The notes beneath the pieces are model-generated. The model saw nothing but the letters and a program-made list of their open reading frames with translations. It was not told where the DNA came from and searched no databases. From Nitriliruptor sp040882055 (GTDB lineage: Bacteria > Actinomycetota > Nitriliruptoria > Nitriliruptorales > Nitriliruptoraceae), in assembly GCA_040882055.1 (NCBI GenBank), contig JBBECA010000093.1:1-57723 (forward strand): 57,723 nt of DNA, written 5' to 3'. Of this stretch, positions 8,357 to 15,971 are shown piece after piece. Position 1 is the first letter of the stretch. Each line of letters opens with the position of its first letter. The translations under genes were made by a program, and so were the position numbers.

Positions 8357-9124
8357 GTGGGAGCTGGCCACGCCCACGCGCTCTACGTCCACGAGCACTC
8401 GCCGGTGCACCGGCTGGCCCCGCACGTCAAGATCGTGGCGGCGTTCGTCTTCGTGTTCGCCGTCGCGGTCACACCGCGGGAGGCGGTGTGGGCCTTCGGG
8501 ATCGATCTCGTCGCGATCGCGACGGTGATCCGGATCGCACGGGTCCCGTACCGCTTCGTGTTGCTGCGGATGGCGGTGATCCTCCCCTTCCTCGTCGCGG
8601 CGTTGCTGCTGCCGCTGGTCGCGTCCGGGCCGCAGGTCGTGGTGTTCGGTGTCGGCCTGGCGACCGAGGGGTTGTGGGGCGCCTGGAACGTGGTCGCCAA
8701 GGCGGGGATCGGGTCGGCGACGTCCATCACGTTGGCGGCGACGACCGAGGTCCCGCGCCTGCTGCGCGGCCTCGATCGGCTGCGGGTCCCGCCCGTGCTG
8801 ACCCAGATCGCGACCTTCATGGTGCGCTACCTCGAGGTCGTCGCGGGGGAGCTGAGCCGCCAGCGGACGGCCATGGTCGCCCGAGGCCACGATCCGAGGT
8901 GGCTGTGGCAGGTGCGACCCATCGCGGCATCGCTCGGCACGGTGTTCGTGCGCAGCTACGAGCGCGGCGAACGGGTCCATGCCGCGATGCTCGCCCGCGG
9001 GTACGAGCGCACCATGCCGGTCCTCGAACCGGTCGTGCGGGTCGAGGCGGACTGGTGGCGCGCGAGCCTGCTCCCCGCCCTCGGCGTGACGCTGGCGGTC
9101 GTGGCCCTGGTCGTGACGCCGTGA
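8357..9124 (+). CDS. cbiQ: ECF transporter transmembrane (T) component CbiQ
   Basis: A 255-residue integral membrane coupling subunit. About five hydrophobic helices are followed by a cytoplasmic part containing two Ala-Arg-Gly signatures, MVARGH (about 178) and MLARGY (about 213), which in ECF T-components dock onto the ATPases. The GTG start abuts the cbiM stop codon (TAG then GTG). The gene ends in a GTGA overlap with cbiO. Together with CbiM and CbiO it forms a complete group I ECF transporter. Confidence 0.93.
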   Translation: MGAGHAHALYVHEHSPVHRLAPHVKIVAAFVFVFAVAVTPREAVWAFGIDLVAIATVIRIARVPYRFVLLRMAVILPFLVAALLLPLVASGPQVVVFGVGLATEGLWGAWNVVAKAGIGSATSITLAATTEVPRLLRGLDRLRVPPVLTQIATFMVRYLEVVAGELSRQRTAMVARGHDPRWLWQVRPIAASLGTVFVRSYERGERVHAAMLARGYERTMPVLEPVVRVEADWWRASLLPALGVTLAVVALVVTP

Positions 9125-9897
9125 CCGGGCCTCGTGACGACGTGCCCGCGCTGGTCGTCGAGGACCTCGCGTTCACCTACCCCGACGGCTCCGAAGCGCT
9201 CCGTGGGCTCGATCTGCGCGTCGCCCGCGGGGAACGCGTCGCCGTGCTCGGACCGAACGGTGCGGGCAAGACCACGCTCGCCCTGCACCTCAACGGCATC
9301 CACCGGGCGACGCGGGGGCGGGTGGAGGTGGCCGGACTCGAGCTCGAGGACGCGACCCTCCGCGAGGTGCGCCGCCGGGTCGGGATGGTGTTCCAGGATC
9401 CCGACGACCAGCTGTTCATGCCGACGGTCCGCGAGGATGTCGCCTTCGGGCCGGCCAACCTCGGCCTCGCCGGCGACGAGCTGCTCGAACGGGTGGCGGC
9501 CGCGCTCGCGGCGGTCGACGCTACCCACCTCGCCGGTCGCGCCCCCCACCACCTCAGCGGTGGCGAGCGAAGACGGGTCGCGGTGGCCACGGTGCTGGCG
9601 ATGCGCCCCGACGTGTTGGTGCTCGACGAGCCCACCTCGGGCCTCGACCCGGCCTCGCGCCGGGAGCTGGTCCAGGTGCTCGCCGCCCTCCCGGTCACCC
9701 AGCTGCTGATCACCCACGACCTGTCCTTCGCCCTGGAGCTGTGCCCGCGCAGCGTGGTGATCGGCGGCGGGCGGGTCGTGGGTGACGGCCCGACGGCGCA
9801 GCTCCTGCTCGACGAACAGCTGCTGGCCGCCAACCGTCTCGAGCTGCCCTACGGCTTCGACCCGCGTACCGTCGCACCGGCCTCGCCGCGAGGCTGA
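9121..9897 (+). CDS. cbiO: ECF transporter ATP-binding protein CbiO
   Basis: A 258-residue ABC ATPase. Walker A GPNGAGKTT is near residue 44, the Q-loop FQDPDDQLF is typical of ECF A-components, the signature is LSGGERRR and Walker B is VLVLDEP followed by a switch His (LLITHD). The GTG at 9121 overlaps the cbiQ stop (GTGA). Only one A-component is encoded, so it probably works as a homodimer, as in other Co/Ni systems. The exonuclease gene starts 19 bases downstream but is functionally unrelated. Confidence 0.94.
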   Translation: MTGPRDDVPALVVEDLAFTYPDGSEALRGLDLRVARGERVAVLGPNGAGKTTLALHLNGIHRATRGRVEVAGLELEDATLREVRRRVGMVFQDPDDQLFMPTVREDVAFGPANLGLAGDELLERVAAALAAVDATHLAGRAPHHLSGGERRRVAVATVLAMRPDVLVLDEPTSGLDPASRRELVQVLAALPVTQLLITHDLSFALELCPRSVVIGGGRVVGDGPTAQLLLDEQLLAANRLELPYGFDPRTVAPASPRG

Positions 9898-9916
9898 GAC
9901 CACCGGTGGAGACCCC

Positions 9917-10699
9917 GTGCGCGTCGTGTCCTGGAACCTGAACTCCCTGAAGGCCCGGCTCCCGCGGGTCCTCGAACTGCTCGAGGTGCACGCGCCCGAC
10001 GTGCTGCTGGTGCAGGAGTCGAAGTGCTCCGCCGACGCCTGGCCCCACGAGGCGCTCGCCCTCGCCGGGTACCGCGCCGTCGACCACTCCGAGGGTCGCT
10101 GGAACGGGGTCGCGATCCTCGTTCCCGAGGACACCGAGGTGTCCGACGTCCAGCTCGGTCTGCCGGGTGAACCCAACCCCGCTGAGGCCCGTTGGCTCGA
10201 GGGCACCGTCCGCGGGGTGCGCTTCGTCAGCACCTACGTGGTCAACGGTCGCGAGGTCGGCCACGCGATGTTCCAGCAGAAGCTCGACTTCCTCGACGCC
10301 GCCCACCTGCGGCTCCGTGAACTGGTCGCTGCGGGCCCGGTCGTGGCGGCGGGCGACTGGAACATCGCGCCGGCTGACGCCGACGTGTGGGATCCCTCGC
10401 TGTTCGTCGGTTCGACCCACGTCACGCCCGACGAACGGGTCCGGTTCGAGGCGCTGCTCGAGCTCGGGTTCCAGGACGCGTGGCGGACGATCCACGGGGA
10501 CGAGGTGGGCTTCACCTACTGGGACTACCGGATGGGTGCGTTCCGCCGGAACATGGGGATGCGTATCGACGCCGCTCTCGTCAGCCGCGACCTCACCATC
10601 CGGTCCGCGGCGGTCGACACGGTGTTCCGGCGCAACAACGCGGCGGGCGACAAGCCCTCGGACCACGCCCCGCTCGTGGTCACCCTCGATCTGCCCTGA
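9917..10699 (+). CDS. xthA: Exodeoxyribonuclease III / AP endonuclease
   Basis: A 260-residue member of the exonuclease-endonuclease-phosphatase superfamily, acting at abasic sites in base excision repair. Visible motifs: WNLNSLKAR at the N-terminus, LVQESK (metal-binding Glu), GDWNIAP (Asp/Asn), and the C-terminal SDHAPL with the catalytic Asp-His pair. The GTG at 9917 gives MRVVSWNLNS, the expected family start, with GGTGGAG upstream. Length is normal. Confidence 0.95.
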   Translation: MRVVSWNLNSLKARLPRVLELLEVHAPDVLLVQESKCSADAWPHEALALAGYRAVDHSEGRWNGVAILVPEDTEVSDVQLGLPGEPNPAEARWLEGTVRGVRFVSTYVVNGREVGHAMFQQKLDFLDAAHLRLRELVAAGPVVAAGDWNIAPADADVWDPSLFVGSTHVTPDERVRFEALLELGFQDAWRTIHGDEVGFTYWDYRMGAFRRNMGMRIDAALVSRDLTIRSAAVDTVFRRNNAAGDKPSDHAPLVVTLDLP

Positions 10700-10733
10700 G
10701 TCCCGGCGGGCCGCCGAGTCGGTGCGCACTAAC

Positions 10734-10739
10734 TAACCT
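10734..10739 (+). promoter_or_regulatory. Probable -10 element of the HIT gene
   Basis: TAACCT lies 28 bases upstream of the HIT-protein GTG and downstream of the xthA stop. It is one of the few AT-rich spots in the region. No clear -35 is seen. Confidence 0.45.
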
Positions 10740-10767
10740 CGCCTCCGAACCGATCGAGGAGCGAGCC

Positions 10768-11133
10768 GTGGCCAGCGATTGCCTGTTCTGCCGCATCGTG
10801 GCGGGTGACGAGGACGCCGAGGTGCTCGGCCGCGATGACGGCGTCGTCGCCATCCGCGACATCTTCCCGCGGGCGCCGTTCCACGCGCTGATCATCAGCG
10901 AGGAGCACCTCGAGTCGGCCCGGGAGCTGACCGACGAGCACGCCGGGCTGCTGAACGCCGCGTTCCGCCTCGCGCGCCAGCTCGCCGAGGACGCCGACAC
11001 CGTCGACGGCTACCGGATCGCGACCAACGTGGGCGCCCTCGGGGGGCAGGCGATCCCCCACCTGCACCTGCACGTCCTCGGTGGCCGGCAGCTCGGCCAC
11101 ATCGACAGCGGCGAGCCACCGCGCGACGCCTGA
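10768..11133 (+). CDS. HIT-family nucleotide hydrolase
   Basis: A 121-residue Hint-type protein. The N-terminal CLFCRI and the C-terminal HLHLHVLGG histidine triad (HxHxHxx) are intact; the family hydrolyses purine phosphoramidates such as AMP-lysine. The GTG at 10768 follows GAGGAGCGAGCC, a good ribosome-binding site. The exact physiological substrate is unknown, as for most bacterial homologues. Confidence 0.93.
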   Translation: MASDCLFCRIVAGDEDAEVLGRDDGVVAIRDIFPRAPFHALIISEEHLESARELTDEHAGLLNAAFRLARQLAEDADTVDGYRIATNVGALGGQAIPHLHLHVLGGRQLGHIDSGEPPRDA

Positions 11134-11139
11134 TCGCGA

Positions 11140-11156
11140 GCGCGGTCGGACCGCGC
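11140..11156. terminator. Hairpin between convergent HIT and ABC ATPase genes
   Basis: GCGCGG and CCGCGC arms around TCGGA form a short GC-rich hairpin six bases after the HIT stop codon and 11 before the opposing gene ends. There is no T-tract. A bidirectional terminator role is likely but not certain. Confidence 0.4.
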
Positions 11157-11167
11157 CCGCATCCAGC

Positions 11168-11980
11168 TCAGAGCTGGTCGTGGTGGCGGTGGTCGTGGTG
11201 GTGGGCCTCGTCGATCACGAGCGTGCCGTCGCGGAGCACGTGCGCGTGCTCGCCGTACGCCCGAGCGAGGACCTCGGGCCGGAGCACCAGCTCGGGTGGG
11301 CCGCTGGCCACCAGCGTGGTGTTGAGCAGCACGACGTGGTCGGCCAGCCCAGCGGTCCCGACGTCGTGGGTGGTGAGCACCACGGTCCGTCCGTCGGCCG
11401 CCTCCGAGGCGACCACCTCGGTGATGGCGTCCTGGGTGACGAGGTCCAGCCCGGTGATCGGTTCGTCGAGCAGGAGCAGGTCGGCACGCTGCGCGAGCCC
11501 CTGGGCGACGTAGGCGCGTTGTCGCTGGCCACCGGAGAGCTCGACCAACTGACGGGACACGAGGTCGCGGACCTGGAGCCGGTCGATGGCACCTTCGACC
11601 GCTGCTCGATCCGCCGCCGTCAGCCGCCGGAACCACCCGCGGTTCCCGTACGCGCCCATGCGCACCGTCTCGCGCACGGTCAACGGGATGGCCGCGTTGG
11701 CCGAGGTGGTCTGGAGCACGTGCGCGACGCGTCGGCGGGCCTCGGCGGGTCGGCGCCCGAGCACCTCGAGGCTGCCCGCGGCGGGCGCGAGCAGACCCGA
11801 CAGGACACCGAGGAAGGTGGACTTGCCCGACCCGTTCGGCCCGATCACCGCGGTGACCCGACCGGCGGGGAGGTCGAGATCGAGGTCGCGGAGCGCCGTG
11901 TGCCCGCCGTAGGTGACCGTCAAGCCGCGGCAGGTGACGGCGAGGTCGACCGGCTCCGTCGCGTGCTCGGTGCGCGTCAC
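11168..11980 (-). CDS. znuC: Zinc/manganese ABC transporter ATP-binding protein
   Basis: A 270-residue ABC ATPase with Walker A GPNGSGKST, signature LSGGQRQR, Walker B LLLLDEP and switch His in TTHD. Its last residues, AHHHDHRHHDQL, form a His-rich tail suited to metal binding. Several GTG codons are possible; the one at 11978-11980 stands five bases after AAAGGAGG and is preferred, since GTG 11984-11986 would lie inside the ribosome-binding site. It is transcribed divergently from the binding-protein gene. Zinc is favoured over manganese because of the His-rich partners, which is inference. Confidence 0.88.
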   Translation of the reverse strand: MTRTEHATEPVDLAVTCRGLTVTYGGHTALRDLDLDLPAGRVTAVIGPNGSGKSTFLGVLSGLLAPAAGSLEVLGRRPAEARRRVAHVLQTTSANAAIPLTVRETVRMGAYGNRGWFRRLTAADRAAVEGAIDRLQVRDLVSRQLVELSGGQRQRAYVAQGLAQRADLLLLDEPITGLDLVTQDAITEVVASEAADGRTVVLTTHDVGTAGLADHVVLLNTTLVASGPPELVLRPEVLARAYGEHAHVLRDGTLVIDEAHHHDHRHHDQL

Positions 11981-11991
11981 CACCACCTCCT

Positions 11992-12020
11992 TTGCGTTCT
12001 AGGAACAGTTCCCATAGTGT
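11992..12020 (+). promoter_or_regulatory. Promoter of znuA with palindrome in the spacer
   Basis: TTGCGT (11992-11997) and TAGTGT (12015-12020) are spaced by 17 bases. The spacer contains the inverted repeat GGAACAGTTCC (12002-12012), flanked by CTA and ATAG. A repressor there would occlude RNA polymerase. The Fur-family protein encoded at 14250-14684 is the obvious candidate regulator (inference). Confidence 0.55.
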
Positions 12021-12063
12021 CTTCGGGACCGAACCTCGAACATAGCCGAACGGACCGCTCGAG

Positions 12064-13272
12064 ATGCGCTCGCTCCCACGCCGAACCCTCACCCTCCGGA
12101 CGGCGGTCGCCGGCCTCGGCCTCGCCCTCCTGGCCAGCGCCTGCGGTTCCGACGCTGACGCCGGCGACGTCGAGGCCGCGACCGAGGCGGGTGCGGGGGC
12201 GGATGTCGACCCCGTCTCCGTGATCGCGACCACATCGATCCTCGGGGACGTGGTCAGCCAACTCGTCGGCGACGACGGTGAGGTGACCGTCCTCATGGGC
12301 CCCGGCGTCGACCCGCACGCGTACGCCCCGAGCGCCCGCGACGGCGCGCTCCTCCGCGAAGCGGACCTCGTGGTCGCGAACGGTCTCCAGCTCGAGGAGT
12401 CGCTCGTGTCCACGCTCGAGGCGACCGAGGAAGCCGGCGTCCCGGTCTTCGAGCTCGCTCCGGTGGTCGACCCGCTGGCGTACGAGCTCGCGGGGACGCA
12501 CGAGGGCGAGGACGAGGGGGACGCGGGCGACCACGCGCACGAGGGCGAGGGTGAGGACGACCACGCGCCGGAGGGCGAGGACGACCACGCGCACGAGGAC
12601 GAGAACGACCACGCCGACGAGGCCGAGGGTGGAGACGATCACGCGCACGAGGGCGAGGGTGAGGACGACCACGCCGACGAGGGCGAGGGTGACCACGACG
12701 ATCACGAGCACGGCCCCGAGGACCCCCACGTGTGGTTCGACCCCGAGCGCATGGCCACCGGGGTCGAGCTGCTCGCTGCCGAACTGGCCGAGGTCGCCCC
12801 GCAGATCGACGCGGCCGAGTGGGAGGCCCGCGGCGCGCGGTACGCGGCGGAGATCCGCGAGGTCGACGACGAGCTCACGGAGGCCTTCGCGGCCGTTCCG
12901 GACGACCGCCGCGTGATCGTGACCAACCACGACGCGCTCGGCTACCTCGCTGCCCGTTACGACCTCGACGTGGTGGGGACCGTCATCCCGGGTTCGTCGA
13001 CCCAGGCCGAGGCTGACCCGCGTGGGTTCTCGCAGCTGATCGAGACGGTCGAGGAGGAGGGGATCGACGTGATCTTCGCCGAGAACACCGACTCGACCCG
13101 GCTCGCGGAGCAGCTCGCCAGCGAGGTGGTGGGCCGCTCCGACCTCGAGGTCGAGGTCGTCACGGTCGCCACCGATGCCCTCGGGGAGCCGGGGAGCCCG
13201 ACCGACTCCTACCTCGGCCTCCTGCGCGAGACCGGGACGACCATCGCGACCCACCTCGCTGCCACCGACTGA
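12064..13272 (+). CDS. znuA: Zinc/manganese-binding lipoprotein of ABC importer (cluster A-I)
   Basis: A 402-residue extracytoplasmic lipoprotein. The signal peptide ends in the lipobox ASAC (Cys27). Metal-ligand His positions appear in DPHAY (His85), PHVWFDP (His222) and VTNHDALGYL. Between about residues 145 and 217 an extended His/Asp/Glu-rich loop with DDHAHEGEGE-type repeats sits where ZnuA proteins carry their His-rich loop; at about 70 residues it is very long. The protein delivers metal to the permease encoded downstream. ATG start; no strong ribosome-binding site is visible. Confidence 0.92.
   Translation: MRSLPRRTLTLRTAVAGLGLALLASACGSDADAGDVEAATEAGAGADVDPVSVIATTSILGDVVSQLVGDDGEVTVLMGPGVDPHAYAPSARDGALLREADLVVANGLQLEESLVSTLEATEEAGVPVFELAPVVDPLAYELAGTHEGEDEGDAGDHAHEGEGEDDHAPEGEDDHAHEDENDHADEAEGGDDHAHEGEGEDDHADEGEGDHDDHEHGPEDPHVWFDPERMATGVELLAAELAEVAPQIDAAEWEARGARYAAEIREVDDELTEAFAAVPDDRRVIVTNHDALGYLAARYDLDVVGTVIPGSSTQAEADPRGFSQLIETVEEEGIDVIFAENTDSTRLAEQLASEVVGRSDLEVEVVTVATDALGEPGSPTDSYLGLLRETGTTIATHLAATD
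12535..12674 (+). repeat. Internal coding repeats of the His-rich loop
   Basis: Two nearly identical stretches of about 32 bases start at about 12535 and 12643 and encode HAHEGEGEDDHA. Shorter variants lie between them. They point to expansion of the metal-binding loop by in-frame duplication. Confidence 0.7.
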
Positions 13273-13378
13273 GAGCGCGGAGGCTCGGCATCCCCGGCTC
13301 GGCGCGTACCGTGCTCCCGCCCACCGATGGCGCCGGCTCCCCGTGTGCGCGGTGCGGGGTCGTGGAGGAGGTGCACCG

Positions 13379-14239
13379 GTGCTCGAGCTGCTCACCGAAC
13401 CGTTCGGCTTCGAGTTCCTGCGCCACACCCTCTACGCGGGGCTGTTCACCGTGGTGGCGAGCTCCCTGATCGGCACCTGGGTGGTGCTGCGTGGCATGTC
13501 GTTCATGGGTGACGCGCTCGCGCACGGGGTGCTGCCCGGGATCGCGGTGGCCTACATCACCGGCGGCAACCTGCTGCTCGGCGGCGCGGTGTCGGCGGCC
13601 GTGATGATCGGTGGCATCACCCTCGCCTCGTCCCGAAGCCGCCTCGGCGAGGACGTCTCGATCGGGCTGCTGTTCGTCGGCATGCTCGCCGCCGGCGTGG
13701 CCATCATCAGCAAGGGGGGCTCGTACGCGGGCGACCTGACCACGATCCTCTTCGGTGAGCCCCTCGGCGTACGCCTCAGCGACGTCCGGGTCGCCGGTGT
13801 CGCCGCCGTGATCACGCTGGTGGCCACCGTCCTGCTCTACCGGCCGTTCCTGGTGCTGGCCTTCTCGCGAGCCAAGGCGCAGACGCTCGGGCTCCGGCCC
13901 ACGCTCGCCCACTTCGCGATGCTCGCGCTCGTCGCCGGCGTCGTGATCAGCTCGTTCCGCACCGTCGGCACCCTGCTGGTCTTCGCGCTCCTCGTCGCGC
14001 CACCAGCGACGGCGGCCCTCGTGTCACGCCGGGTCCCGGTGATGATGGGCGTGGCGGTGCTGGTCGGCTCGGCGGCGGTGGTCGCCGGCCTCATCGTCAG
14101 CTTCCACGCCGGGACGGCGACGGGACCGACCATCGCGGTCCTGGCCGTCGTGACCTTCTTCGTGGTGCTCGCCGGCGTCGAGGTGCGCGACCGCATCGCC
14201 CGTGCCCGCGCCACGAGCAGCGCCGTTCCGGCCACCTGA
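13379..14239 (+). CDS. znuB: Zinc/manganese ABC transporter permease
   Basis: A 286-residue ABC-3 family permease with about eight hydrophobic helices. Characteristic segments include LIGTWVVLRGMSFMGDALAH near the N-terminus and ALLVAPPATAALV near residue 205. The GTG at 13379 is preceded by GGAGGAGG at seven bases. It lies 106 bases after the binding-protein gene, a gap that holds TACCGT (13307) as a possible internal -10. The ATPase for this importer is on the opposite strand at 11168-11980. Confidence 0.9.
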   Translation: MLELLTEPFGFEFLRHTLYAGLFTVVASSLIGTWVVLRGMSFMGDALAHGVLPGIAVAYITGGNLLLGGAVSAAVMIGGITLASSRSRLGEDVSIGLLFVGMLAAGVAIISKGGSYAGDLTTILFGEPLGVRLSDVRVAGVAAVITLVATVLLYRPFLVLAFSRAKAQTLGLRPTLAHFAMLALVAGVVISSFRTVGTLLVFALLVAPPATAALVSRRVPVMMGVAVLVGSAAVVAGLIVSFHAGTATGPTIAVLAVVTFFVVLAGVEVRDRIARARATSSAVPAT

Positions 14240-14249
14240 GACCTGGGCC

Positions 14250-14684
14250 TCAGCCGCACCCGCCGCAGGTGCCGACCAGCTCGAGGTGGTGGGCATCGAC
14301 GGCGAAGTCACGTTCCCGTTGCGCGGTCGTGACCGCCTCGTGGAGTGCCAGCTCGACGTCGTCGGGCAGGGTGATGTCCTCGATGCCGCCGCAGCTGGAG
14401 CACACCAGGTGGTGGTGGTGCTCGGAGAGCTCCTCGGCGAGCTCGAAGCGGCCGCTGTCGTCGGTCGAGGTCAGCCGCCGGACGGCACCTGCCTGCTCGA
14501 GGATGGCCAGGTTGCGGTAGATCGAGCTCTGCGACTGGTCGGCGCCGAGGTCGACCAACTCCGGGATGGTCACCGGGCGCCCTGCGGAGGCGAGGAGCTC
14601 GACGAGCTGGCGACGCCCCGTTGTGTACCGCTGGCGCGTCCGGCGCAGCTGCTGGTCCACGGTGCTGTGCATGTCGCTGGACAA
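14250..14684 (-). CDS. Fur-family metalloregulator, probable Zur
   Basis: A 144-residue protein with an N-terminal winged helix (SQSSIYRNLAILEQAG) and a C-terminal dimerisation domain with HHHH, CSSC and CGGC motifs, i.e. both cysteine pairs of the structural zinc site. Its position next to a zinc-type ABC importer suggests Zur (inference). The TTG at 14684 has GGGAG seven bases upstream, within the palindrome GGGAGCTCCC (14687-14696); the ATG at 14672 is an alternative start lacking a ribosome-binding site. It converges on the permease gene with a gap of ten bases. Confidence 0.88.
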   Translation of the reverse strand: MSSDMHSTVDQQLRRTRQRYTTGRRQLVELLASAGRPVTIPELVDLGADQSQSSIYRNLAILEQAGAVRRLTSTDDSGRFELAEELSEHHHHLVCSSCGGIEDITLPDDVELALHEAVTTAQRERDFAVDAHHLELVGTCGGCG

Positions 14685-14732
14685 CGGGGAGCTCCCACGC
14701 AGGTGCGGTCCGGCAGGTGACGCCGACGGCCG

Positions 14733-14767
14733 ACGATACCATCCGTTCCGAGAACGCCTGGGAACGG
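14733..14767. promoter_or_regulatory. Fur-gene promoter region with nested inverted repeats
   Basis: On the minus strand TATCGT (14738-14733) is a possible -10 for the regulator. Immediately upstream lie CGTTCCGAGAACG (14744-14756, arms 5-3-5) and a wider pair CCGTTCC (14743-14749) / GGAACGG (14761-14767). Autoregulation is plausible. The arrangement differs from the site before znuA, so a shared regulator is unproven. Confidence 0.4.
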
Positions 14768-14787
14768 AGCCGGCGGCCCGCGGTCAC

Positions 14788-14793
14788 TACACT
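14788..14793 (+). promoter_or_regulatory. Probable -10 element of the parvulin-mazG operon
   Basis: TACACT lies 98 bases before the GTG of the parvulin gene in a C-rich leader. It is the only AT-rich hexamer of this type in the region. No convincing -35 is seen. Confidence 0.4.
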
Positions 14794-14891
14794 CCACGGC
14801 CGGCCGCGTCCCCCGCCCGTGCACCCGGCGGAACCCCGCCCGCCTCCCACGCGACCGCTCGTCGCGTCCCCTGACTCCCCGGAGCTCCTCC

Positions 14892-15971
14892 GTGCGCACC
14901 TTCCTACGGCCCCTCGTGGCCCTGCTCGCCGTCGTGTTGCTCGCCGCCTGCGGCGACTCCGGTGGCGCGCTCGGCAACCGCGCCGCCACCGTCAACGGCA
15001 CCGACATCAGCCGCGACCTGCTCGAACGGATCGTCGAGGCGCAGCTGTCGGGCGAGGGCGCTCCCACCGGGGACGAGCTGGCGGCCGCCACCGGTGAGGT
15101 CCAGCGCAACGTGCTCTCGACGCTCATCGCGATCGAGATCGTCGAGGACCTCGCCGCCGAGGAGGGTGTCGAGGTCTCCGATGAGGATCTCGACGAGGCC
15201 TTCGAGGAGCAGGTCGCCCTCTACGAGGAGCAGGCGGCAGCCTCGGGCCAGGACGCCGACTTCGACACCTTCCTCGAGTCCATCGGCCTCAGCGAGGAGG
15301 AGTACCGGGAGCTGATCGTGGCCGACGTGGCGCGTCGCGAGGCGCTCACCGCGGAGTACGCCGACGAGGTCGACGACGACGACGTCCGTGCCCTCTACGA
15401 CGAGACCTCGGAGCCGCAGATCGACGCGCGACACATCCTCGTCGACACCGAGGCCGAGGCCGAGGACGCCATCGAGCGCATCGAGGGTGGCGAGGACTTC
15501 GCCGAGGTCGCGGCCGACGTCTCCACCGATGGCTCGGCGCAGGACGGCGGGAACCTCGGCGTCGCGCCGGCCAGCCGCTACGTGCCCGAGTTCGCCGAGG
15601 CGATCTCGGACGGCGAGGTCGGCGAGCTGCTCGGCCCGGTCCAGACCGACTTCGGCTTCCACGTCATCGAGGTGCTCGAGGTCCAGGACCCGCCGTCGTT
15701 CGAGGAATCCGAGGAGCAGCTGCGGGCGCAGCTCGAGCAGCAGAACGAGCAGAACCCCGAGCTCCTCGCCGCCTACGAGGAAGCGTTCGCCGAGGCGGAC
15801 GTGACCGTGGCCGCCGGGCTCGGAGAGTGGGATGCCGAGCAGGGCCGTGTCGTCGACCCGGACGCCGGTGTCGGCGAGGGCGGGGGCGAGGTGCCGGCCG
15901 AGGGTGAGGTGCCCGGCGAGGGTGAGGTGCCCGCCGAGGGCGAGCAGCCCGACGAGCCGGCCGAGCAGTGA
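14892..15971 (+). CDS. Parvulin-type peptidyl-prolyl isomerase lipoprotein (SurA/PrsA-like)
   Basis: A 359-residue exported foldase. The signal peptide ends in LLAAC (lipid-anchored Cys20). A SurA-like N-terminal chaperone region (about 30-170) precedes a parvulin domain (about 176-262) with DARHILV, DGGNLGV and FGFHVIEV motifs. The tail from about 315 is a low-complexity Glu/Gly/Pro repeat (GEVPAEGEVPGEGEVP). It is strongly acidic, like the other lipoproteins here. The stop codon overlaps the mazG ATG, so the two are co-expressed. Confidence 0.9.
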   Translation: MRTFLRPLVALLAVVLLAACGDSGGALGNRAATVNGTDISRDLLERIVEAQLSGEGAPTGDELAAATGEVQRNVLSTLIAIEIVEDLAAEEGVEVSDEDLDEAFEEQVALYEEQAAASGQDADFDTFLESIGLSEEEYRELIVADVARREALTAEYADEVDDDDVRALYDETSEPQIDARHILVDTEAEAEDAIERIEGGEDFAEVAADVSTDGSAQDGGNLGVAPASRYVPEFAEAISDGEVGELLGPVQTDFGFHVIEVLEVQDPPSFEESEEQLRAQLEQQNEQNPELLAAYEEAFAEADVTVAAGLGEWDAEQGRVVDPDAGVGEGGGEVPAEGEVPGEGEVPAEGEQPDEPAEQ

